A stretch of 40,521 nt of DNA from assembly GCF_001305515.1 (NCBI RefSeq), contig NZ_LJYW01000001.1:4010846-4051366 (forward strand). Direction: 5' to 3'. The translations under genes were made by a program, and so were the position numbers. The first letter of the stretch is position 1. Every line of letters begins with the position of its first letter. The stretch comes from Prosthecodimorpha hirschii (GTDB lineage Bacteria > Pseudomonadota > Alphaproteobacteria > Rhizobiales > Ancalomicrobiaceae). Positions 36,001 to 40,521 of this stretch are shown in pieces. A model generated the notes under the pieces. That model was not told the DNA's origin, made no database searches, and saw only the letters and a program-made list of their open reading frames with translations.

Positions 36001-37826
36001 TCGGCGGCCTCGCGGGTCGGCTGGGGCGTGGCGGCGTCGCAGAGGCCGCGCAGGATCTCGATGGTGTGGCGCTGCACGAAGGCCTGGAAGCTCTCGTCGG
36101 CACTCGTGCGGTGGCCGAGCCAGGCGATGAGCAGGCTTTCGATCCGGGCCGGGGCCTCGGAGGAGGGCGTCGCCGGGAAGATCTCGCGGGCGATCGCGGC
36201 CCGCTCGGCGAAGCCGCCGCCGACATGGATGTGGTAGCCGTCGACGGTGTCCTCGCCGGTCGCATCCAGCGCGACGCGGGTGGCGATCAGGCCGATATCG
36301 CCGATGAAATGTTGGGCGCAGGAATGGTGGCAGCCGGTCAGGTGGATGTTGACCGGCTGGTCGAGCGCGATGCGGCCGTCGAGCGCCTCGGCGATCGCCA
36401 GGGCGTCGCCCTTGGTGTCGGCGGCTGCGAACTTGCAGCCGCGGCTGCCCGTGCAGGCGACGAGGCCGGCGCGGATCGAGGAGGCCTCGTGGGTCAGGCC
36501 GAGGGCGGCGAGGCGGGCGGTGGCGGCCGCCACCATGGCGTCCGGAATGCCGGAGACGAGCAGGTTCTGCCAGACCGTCAGCCGGATGTCGCCGTCGCCG
36601 AAGGTGGCGGCGATGTCGGCGAGGCCGTGCATCTGGGCGGTCGTCATGCGCCCGACCGGCAGCACCACGCCGAGCCAGTTCAGGCCCGGCTGCGCCTGCC
36701 GGTGCACGCCGACATGGGCGAAGCGGTCGATCGGCCGGCGTGGCCCGATCGCCTCGGCGGGCACGCGGGTCAGCGGACGGCCGAGCGCCGCCTCGACCAG
36801 CTGCAGCGTGCGGTCGAAGCCGAAGGCGTCGAGGACATATTTGAACCGCGCCTTCGTCCGGTCGGTGCGGTCGCCATGCTCGATGAACACGCGCACGATC
36901 GCGTCGGCGACCGCGGTGGCGTCCTCGGGGCGGACCACCACGCCGGTATCGCGCGCGAAATCCTTGTGGCCGGTGATGCCGCCGAGCGCGAGCCGGTACC
37001 AGATGCCGGGTTCGACCCCGAAGCCGTCGCGGACCGCGACCGCCTGGAAGGCGATGTCGTTGGTCTCCTCCAGCACCGCGACCCGGCCGCCGCCGTCGAA
37101 GGCGACGTTGAACTTGCGCGGCAGGCCGTGCAGCGTGCGGCTCTCCAGGACATGCATGTGCCAGTCGAGCGCGTGCGGGCGGGTGTCGATCAGCTCGTCC
37201 GGGTCGATGCCGGCGGTCGGCGAGCCGGTCACGTTGCGGATGTTGTCGGCGCCGGAGCCCTTCGGCGTCAGGCCGGCCATCGCCAGCGCCTCGATCAGCG
37301 CCGGCCCGTGCTCCGCGGCGATCTCGCGGATCTGGAGATTGGAGCGGGTCGTCGCGTGGGCGTAGCCGCCGCCCCAGCGGTCGGCGATCGCCGCCACGGC
37401 ACGGAACTGCCAGTGCGACAGGATGCCGTTCGGGATGCGCAGCCGGCACATGAAGGCGTTCTGCGCCGGGCCGACGAAATAGAGGCCGTGGAAGCGCCAG
37501 CGGAAATCGTCCATCGGCTTCGGGAAGCGCCCCGTGCGGGCCTCCGCCTTGAGCCGCGCATAGGCGTCGTGGGGATGCTCGTCGCGCTTGGCGATCTCCT
37601 GCGGCGAGAGCTTGCGCCCGGCCGCCTCGAAACGCGCCATGGCGGCGTGATGGAGCGCGTCCGGCCCGCGTGCGGGTCCGGTGGCGGCCGGGGCGGACGA
37701 GGCCGCGGCCCCGGGCGCGGGGCCGCCGATGCCCGGCAGGCCGCGCGCGGTGCGGGCGGCGTTGGCGCCGGAGACGAAGCCCTGCAGCCAGCGTTTCTGG
37801 TCTTCGGTGAAACCGGTGTCCGACAT
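35997..37826 (-). CDS. nirA: NirA, siroheme nitrite reductase (ferredoxin type)
   Basis: A 609-residue enzyme that reduces nitrite to ammonium with six electrons at a siroheme/[4Fe-4S] centre. The four ligands are C458 and C464 (ACTGSRGCKFA) and C499 and C503 (HLTGCHHSCAQHF). Two ferrodoxin-like halves flank it. The N-terminus FTEDQKRWLQGFVSGANAAR has the same Q-x2-WL-x-GF pattern as the reductase encoded next. Residues 33-55 are a Pro/Ala/Gly linker. An ATG at 37829 just before gives a one-residue longer form. ATGATGA overlaps the stop of the FAD gene upstream. Confidence 0.92.
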   Translation of the reverse strand: MSDTGFTEDQKRWLQGFVSGANAARTARGLPGIGGPAPGAAASSAPAATGPARGPDALHHAAMARFEAAGRKLSPQEIAKRDEHPHDAYARLKAEARTGRFPKPMDDFRWRFHGLYFVGPAQNAFMCRLRIPNGILSHWQFRAVAAIADRWGGGYAHATTRSNLQIREIAAEHGPALIEALAMAGLTPKGSGADNIRNVTGSPTAGIDPDELIDTRPHALDWHMHVLESRTLHGLPRKFNVAFDGGGRVAVLEETNDIAFQAVAVRDGFGVEPGIWYRLALGGITGHKDFARDTGVVVRPEDATAVADAIVRVFIEHGDRTDRTKARFKYVLDAFGFDRTLQLVEAALGRPLTRVPAEAIGPRRPIDRFAHVGVHRQAQPGLNWLGVVLPVGRMTTAQMHGLADIAATFGDGDIRLTVWQNLLVSGIPDAMVAAATARLAALGLTHEASSIRAGLVACTGSRGCKFAAADTKGDALAIAEALDGRIALDQPVNIHLTGCHHSCAQHFIGDIGLIATRVALDATGEDTVDGYHIHVGGGFAERAAIAREIFPATPSSEAPARIESLLIAWLGHRTSADESFQAFVQRHTIEILRGLCDAATPQPTREAAE

Positions 37827-39034
37827 CATGCCGCCTCGCAGAAGGATCGGCCGAAGACCATGTCCCGGCGGATGGAGGAAATCGGCCGGCCGTCGCGGAT
37901 CAGGTCGAGATACCAGAGGCCGTCGCCGGCATCGCCGACCAGAACCGCACCGACGAGGCGCCCGTCGCGGATGACGAGCTTGCGGTAGTGGCCGAGCGGG
38001 CGATCCTCGAACACGATCGCCTCGGTGCCCGGCTCGCCGAGGAAGTCGCCGGCCGAGAAGACCGGCAGGCCGGAGACCTTGAGGTTGGTGGCGAGGATGC
38101 TGCCCTGATAGGCGGCATCGCGGCCGGCCAGCGTTGCGGCCGCCGTGCGGGCCTGCGCATAGGCCGGCTCGACCAGGCCGTAGACGGTGCCGCGATGCTC
38201 GGCGCATTCGCCGATCGCCAGGATGCCCGGCACCGAGGTCTGCATCCGGTCGTCGACCAGGATGCCGCGGCCGACGGCGAGGCCGGCCGCGGCCGCGAGG
38301 CGCGTCTCCGGTCGGATGCCGACCGCCATGCACAGAAGGCCGGCGGGCAGCACCTCGCCGCCGGCGAGACGGAGGCCGGTGACGTGCCTGTCGCCTTCGA
38401 TTCCGGCCGATTGCGCGCCGAGCCGCAGAGTGATGCCGCGCGCTTCGAGAGCCCGGGCGAGCAGGGCGGCGCCGCGGGCGTCGAGCTGGCGTTCCATCAG
38501 CCGGTCCATCAGATGGACGAGCGTCACCGGCACGCCGCGGCCGGCAAGCCCGACGGCCGCCTCGATGCCGAGCAGGCCGCCGCCGATGACCACGGCGCCC
38601 CGGCCGGTCGCCGCGGCGGCCTCGATCGCGTCGAGATCGGCGAAGTCGCGGAAGGTGACGACGCCGGGCAGATCCGCGCCGGCGAGCGGCAGCCGGATCG
38701 GCAGCGAACCGGTGGCGAGGACCAGCCGGTCAAAGGTGAGCGTCGCGCCGGAGGCGAGGCTGACGGTCCGCGTCGCCGGATCGAGCGCGACGGCCGGATC
38801 GCCGAGGCGCAGAGCGCAGTTGAGGTCGCGGTACCAGTCCGCCGGCCGGAGCGCGATTGCATCGCGCGTCGTCTCGCCGGCCAGAACGCTGGAGAGCAGG
38901 ACACGGTTATAGGCCGGCACAGGCTCGGCTCCGATCACGGTCAGCGCATGGCGGCCGGGCGCGATCGCCTCGAGCTCCTCGACGAGCTTGAGGCCGGCCA
39001 TGCCGTTGCCGATGATGACGATGCGGTCGCGCAT
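37826..39034 (-). CDS. NAD(P)/FAD oxidoreductase, stand-alone NirB-type N-terminal half
   Basis: A 402-residue flavoprotein equal to the FAD/NAD part of the assimilatory nitrite reductase NirB/NasB but without its Fe-S and siroheme domains. FAD motif IVIIGNGMAGLKLVEEL is at 4-20, VPAYNRVLLSSVLAGE near 49-64, NAD motif AVVIGGGLLGIEAAVGL near 148-164, and the second FAD motif ILAIGECAEHRGTVYGLVEP near 268. A C-terminal segment of the type found in these proteins follows. The ATG at 39034 follows GGGGAA. It is the first gene of the operon and presumably supplies electrons from NADH or NADPH to the nitrate or nitrite reductase. Confidence 0.88.
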   Translation of the reverse strand: MRDRIVIIGNGMAGLKLVEELEAIAPGRHALTVIGAEPVPAYNRVLLSSVLAGETTRDAIALRPADWYRDLNCALRLGDPAVALDPATRTVSLASGATLTFDRLVLATGSLPIRLPLAGADLPGVVTFRDFADLDAIEAAAATGRGAVVIGGGLLGIEAAVGLAGRGVPVTLVHLMDRLMERQLDARGAALLARALEARGITLRLGAQSAGIEGDRHVTGLRLAGGEVLPAGLLCMAVGIRPETRLAAAAGLAVGRGILVDDRMQTSVPGILAIGECAEHRGTVYGLVEPAYAQARTAAATLAGRDAAYQGSILATNLKVSGLPVFSAGDFLGEPGTEAIVFEDRPLGHYRKLVIRDGRLVGAVLVGDAGDGLWYLDLIRDGRPISSIRRDMVFGRSFCEAA

Positions 39035-39068
39035 CGGGTCGGTTCCCCGTCTGGTCGAAACCCGGCCC

Positions 39069-39127
39069 AAAACGAAAAACGCCGCTGATCAGTGTCCTCT
39101 TGGGAAGAGGAGGCTGATCAGCGGCGT
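39069..39127 (-). terminator. Leader terminator of the nas operon
   Basis: The stem ACGCCGCTGATCAG paired with CTGATCAGCGGCGT, with an inner TCCTCTT/AAGAGGA stem and CCC loop, is followed on the minus strand by TTTTCGTTTT. It stands 35 bases before the first gene of the operon, so it must be overcome for expression: an attenuator. Confidence 0.85.
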
Positions 39128-39138
39128 CGCTGGGTTCG

Positions 39139-39155
39139 GGCAATGACGTTATGCC
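39139..39155 (-). promoter_or_regulatory. ANTAR-target hairpin P2 in the nas leader
   Basis: On the minus strand GGCAT-AACGTC-ATTGCC forms a stem with one bulged T and a six-base loop AACGTC. A at loop position 1 and G at position 4 are the hallmark of hairpins read by ANTAR proteins such as NasT and NasR. Confidence 0.55.
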
Positions 39156-39161
39156 AATGGC

Positions 39162-39179
39162 CCCGCCTGCGTCGGCAGG
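39162..39179 (-). promoter_or_regulatory. ANTAR-target hairpin P1 in the nas leader
   Basis: On the minus strand CCTGCC-GACGCA-GGCGGG forms a six-pair stem with one wobble and a six-base loop GACGCA. G at position 4 fits; position 1 is G and not the usual A. It lies six bases upstream of P2 and a few bases after the predicted transcript start. Confidence 0.5.
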
Positions 39180-39194
39180 AACCGAGATGGGGTT

Positions 39195-39211
39195 CGCAAA
39201 CCGCATGCCAG
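39195..39211 (-). promoter_or_regulatory. Sigma-54 promoter of the nas operon
   Basis: The minus-strand sequence CTGGCATGCGGTTTGCG matches the -24/-12 consensus TGGCAC-N5-TTGCA with correct spacing. The predicted transcript start is near 39185. An inverted repeat GAATCGG/CCGATTC at 39211-39230 abuts it upstream. Confidence 0.75.
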
Positions 39212-39230
39212 AATCGGCATCATCCGATTC
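39211..39230. promoter_or_regulatory. Inverted repeat next to the nas sigma-54 promoter
   Basis: GAATCGG-CATCAT-CCGATTC is a perfect 7-base inverted repeat directly upstream of the -24 element. A similar repeat, CGATTCC/GGAATCG, lies at 39882-39905 upstream of the nrtA promoter. A shared binding site is possible. Confidence 0.4.
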
Positions 39231-39495
39231 CGCCATGAAATCAACGGTCCCGCCCCGCTCCTCGGCCGCCACCGCGGCGGGCTTGCCTGATATCTCCGCA
39301 GGCAATGCCGGCGGGCTGCCTAAAATCGCGACATGCTATCCTGTCGGGCAGCGGATTCCGTCGATCGAACCGCAGTGCCGTCTATTGGTCGTGACGCGAA
39401 AATAAGTCGGCTAAAGAAATGTTCCAGAATCGCGAATTTCGGCGCCAACGGCCGCTTCCGGGGCAGTCGGCCAGGGCGTCGACGGCCTCACAGGC

Positions 39496-39658
39496 TGCTG
39501 AAAATCGCTCCGAACCCGCCATTCTGTCATCCCCGGGCTTGTCCCGGGGATCCCTTGCGATGGCCAAGTCCTTGGAAAGTCTGGATCCCCGGGACAAGCC
39601 CGGGGAGGACAGAGTTGAAGCTGGTCGCGTCTGATCGCGGTCCGACGCGTTTTCAGCA
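39496..39658. mobile_element. MITE/REPIN-like element with terminal inverted repeats
   Basis: The element is bounded by TGCTGAAAA and TTTTCAGCA, with a longer imperfect match inside. At its centre two inverted palindromes (CCCCGGGCTTGTCCCGGGG at about 39540-39558 and its inverse at 39583-39601) face each other. It has no coding capacity. The palindrome is of a type common in alphaproteobacteria and differs from the array at 30-31 kb. It sits between the two divergent nas promoters. Confidence 0.7.
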
Positions 39659-39881
39659 ATCTGCCAATGCGGATGGGCGCCGGGCCACGGCGCGGCATCC
39701 TGCGGCGCCGTAACCGAGCCGCGCGACGGATCGCGCCGCGGGGCCGCTCCGGCAGCCGGTCGATGGGGCTGCACAATTCATAGCCATCACCGTGTATGAT
39801 GCAAAAATCACCAGAATGCGCGATCTGATGCAAGGGTCTGCCTCGATCCGTGCAGCGATGCAGCGCAGGGGATCGGGTCGC

Positions 39882-39905
39882 CGATTCCGTAAATCATTGG
39901 AATCG
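39882..39905. promoter_or_regulatory. Inverted repeat upstream of the nrtA sigma-54 promoter
   Basis: CGATTCC and GGAATCG are separated by 10 bases, ending 25 bases before the -24 element. It resembles the repeat beside the nas promoter at 39211-39230. Confidence 0.4.
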
Positions 39906-39930
39906 TTCGAAAACGCGAGAATCGGCGAAA

Positions 39931-39947
39931 CTGGCACCCGATTTGCT
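39931..39947 (+). promoter_or_regulatory. Sigma-54 promoter of nrtA
   Basis: CTGGCACCCGATTTGCT is a full match to the -24/-12 consensus. The predicted transcript start is near 39957. Sigma-54 control fits nitrogen regulation through NtrC. Confidence 0.8.
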
Positions 39948-39960
39948 TGATGGGTTCCAA

Positions 39961-39989
39961 CGTGGTGGCCGTTGAAGGCCCCACCCACG
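39961..39989 (+). promoter_or_regulatory. ANTAR-target hairpin P1 in the nrtA leader
   Basis: CGTGGTGGCC pairs with the stretch ending ACCCACG (bulges in the 3' arm) around a six-base loop GTTGAA. G is at loop position 4, position 1 is G. It begins about four bases after the predicted transcript start. Confidence 0.45.
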
Positions 39990-40006
39990 CGGCCAACGGC
40001 GGCTGC
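39989..40006 (+). promoter_or_regulatory. ANTAR-target hairpin P2 in the nrtA leader
   Basis: GCGGCC-AACGGC-GGCTGC is a six-pair stem with one wobble and a hexaloop with A1 and G4, as ANTAR proteins require. It follows P1 directly and precedes the leader terminator by about 20 bases. Confidence 0.6.
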
Positions 40007-40024
40007 ATCGATACCCGCACAACG

Positions 40025-40074
40025 GCGTCCACGGGTCTGACGGAGTTCATCCTCCGACCCTGGGCGCTTTTTTT
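40025..40074 (+). terminator. Leader terminator of nrtA
   Basis: GCGTCCA pairs with TGGGCGC (one wobble), GGG with CCC, and CGGAG with CTCCG around TTCATC. Seven T residues follow. It ends 27 bases before the nrtA ATG, the same attenuator placement as in the divergent nas leader. Confidence 0.85.
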
Positions 40075-40101
40075 ATTGCCTGAACGGAAAGGCGACACGC
40101 C

Positions 40102-40476
40102 ATGAGCGACGTTTCCCGGAAGTCCGAAATCAGCAATCCGCATGCCGCCGGCTCCTCGCGCCGCCACTTCCTGAAGAGCGCCGCCGCGAGCCTGGCCGGG
40201 GCGGGGCTGATTTCTGCGGTCCGCGCGGGCTTTCCGGGCGGCGCGCATGCTGCGGCCGGCGGCCCCGAGGTGACCAAGGCGATCCTCGGCTATATCGCGC
40301 TGACCGACACCGCCCCGCTGATCGTCGCCAAGGAGAAGGGCTTCTTCGCCAAATACGGCATGCCGGATGTCGAGGTGGTCAAGCAGGCCTCCTGGGGCAC
40401 GACGCGCGACAATCTCGAATCGCTCTGGCCGCCTTCCGGGAGAGCCAGCCGGCGGCGATCTTCGTCATCGCCGTGA
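40102..40476 (+). CDS. nrtA: NrtA, nitrate ABC-transporter binding protein, N-terminal part only
   Basis: The first 105 residues match the periplasmic nitrate-binding protein. A Tat signal with SSRRHFLKSAAA is at 18-29, then GYIALTDTAPLIVAKEKGFFAKYG and VVKQASWGTTRDNLE. After the codon for Glu near 40418 the homology ends, and the frame reads Ser/Arg-rich nonsense to a stop at 40474-40476. The full protein is about 430 residues, so most is missing. GGAAAGG precedes the ATG. The gene would deliver nitrate to an NrtBC permease feeding NasA. Confidence 0.85.
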   Translation: MSDVSRKSEISNPHAAGSSRRHFLKSAAASLAGAGLISAVRAGFPGGAHAAAGGPEVTKAILGYIALTDTAPLIVAKEKGFFAKYGMPDVEVVKQASWGTTRDNLESLWPPSGRASRRRSSSSP

Positions 40477-40521
40477 CGGCGGTCTGGCCGGTGATGCCCA
40501 ACACGGCGGTCGGCATCCGCA
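40419..40521 (+). CDS. nrtB: NrtB, nitrate ABC-transporter permease, internal fragment
   Basis: In a different frame from nrtA, the last 100 bases encode IALAAFRESQPAAIFVIAV followed by WPVMPNTAVGIR. This matches the conserved permease loop (EAA-like region) of NrtB-type nitrate or taurine-type permeases. It starts exactly where nrtA similarity stops, so the rest of nrtA and the first part of nrtB are absent. The fragment runs off the window. Confidence 0.65.
   Translation, partial: MALAAFRESQPAAIFVIAVTAVWPVMPNTAVGIR

Larger units (their letters stand above)
39128..40101. other. Divergent regulatory region between the nas operon and nrtA
   Basis: This 974-base gene-free stretch holds the minus-strand promoter and leader (39128-39211), the MITE-like element (39496-39658) and the plus-strand promoter and leader (39931-40101). 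Several ATGCA stretches occur at 39799-39870 and could belong to an activator site, but no clear NtrC palindrome was found. Stretches 39240-39490 and 39660-39880 show nothing else recognisable. Confidence 0.6.

Noticed and set aside
38907-39305. 132-codon minus-strand frame covering the nas leader
   Set aside because: It runs through the promoter, both hairpins and the terminator and then overlaps the flavoprotein gene in another frame. No ribosome binding site or family match.
39780-39880. NtrC binding sites upstream of nrtA
   Set aside because: Several ATGCA and CACC pieces occur, but none form the paired half sites with the right spacing, so no site was listed.
39961-40074. Riboswitch in the nrtA leader
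   Set aside because: The two small hexaloop hairpins followed by a terminator fit protein-mediated (ANTAR) antitermination better than any known ligand-binding fold.

Overview
This window is high-GC DNA from an alphaproteobacterial denitrifier, most likely of the Hyphomicrobiales or Rhodospirillales. The evidence is the gene content (nirS-type denitrification with NirDL, cNor with NorQ/NorD, MarR-linked homogentisate genes, sigma-54 nitrate assimilation) and the REP-type palindromes typical of that class. It holds nearly complete gene sets for nitrite reduction to NO, NO reduction to N2O, homogentisate breakdown and assimilatory nitrate/nitrite reduction, plus an unrecognised secreted-protein locus and a long repeat array.

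Layout. 1-170: remnant of a Crp/Fnr-type regulator running into a truncated hemerythrin-like gene. 86-3259 (minus): hemerythrin-like gene, nirN, nirJ. 3445-9668 (plus): nirS-nirE-nirC-nirF-nirDL-nirG-nirH, which make cytochrome cd1 nitrite reductase and heme d1. 9747-16234 (minus): hmgA-fahA-maiA, a metallo-beta-lactamase-fold gene with a degenerate metal motif, an FAD hydroxylase, a DUF2783 gene and a VOC gene, with a divergent MarR regulator at 16445-17011. 17345-22527 (plus): a 1316-residue exported protein whose C-terminal 40% is built on an H-x-[KR]-x-x-S motif, and a second exported protein. 22618-27389 (minus): norC-norB-norQ-norD. 27643-29886 (minus): sugar kinase and ferredoxin-reductase-like flavoprotein, closed by a strong terminator. 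29887-31648: no gene, but four 154-bp REPIN-like units interleaved with decayed copies of the nasA 3' end. 31649-39034 (minus): FAD subunit, nirA, Fe-S/flavin reductase and nasA. 39035-40101: divergent regulatory region. 40102-40521 (plus): start of nrtA, joined abnormally to a piece of nrtB.

How the genes work together. The nir and nor sets convert nitrite to N2O. nirS and norC carry similar Dnr/NnrR-type boxes (TTAYC-N4-RTCAA) at the same distance from their start codons, and the regulator remnant at the left end is of the family that reads such boxes. The nas genes reduce nitrate to ammonium for biosynthesis. Their two divergent transcription units appear to share one design: sigma-54 promoter, two small hairpins with hexanucleotide loops, intrinsic terminator, then the first gene. 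That is what is expected of NasT (ANTAR) antitermination. The hmg block carries homogentisate to fumarate and acetoacetate and includes four extra genes whose substrate is not evident.

Both window ends look chimeric. At the left, two convergent genes lose their 3' ends at one point; at the right, nrtA jumps into nrtB in another frame. These may be assembly errors at contig ends, so the outer 200 bases should be treated with caution.
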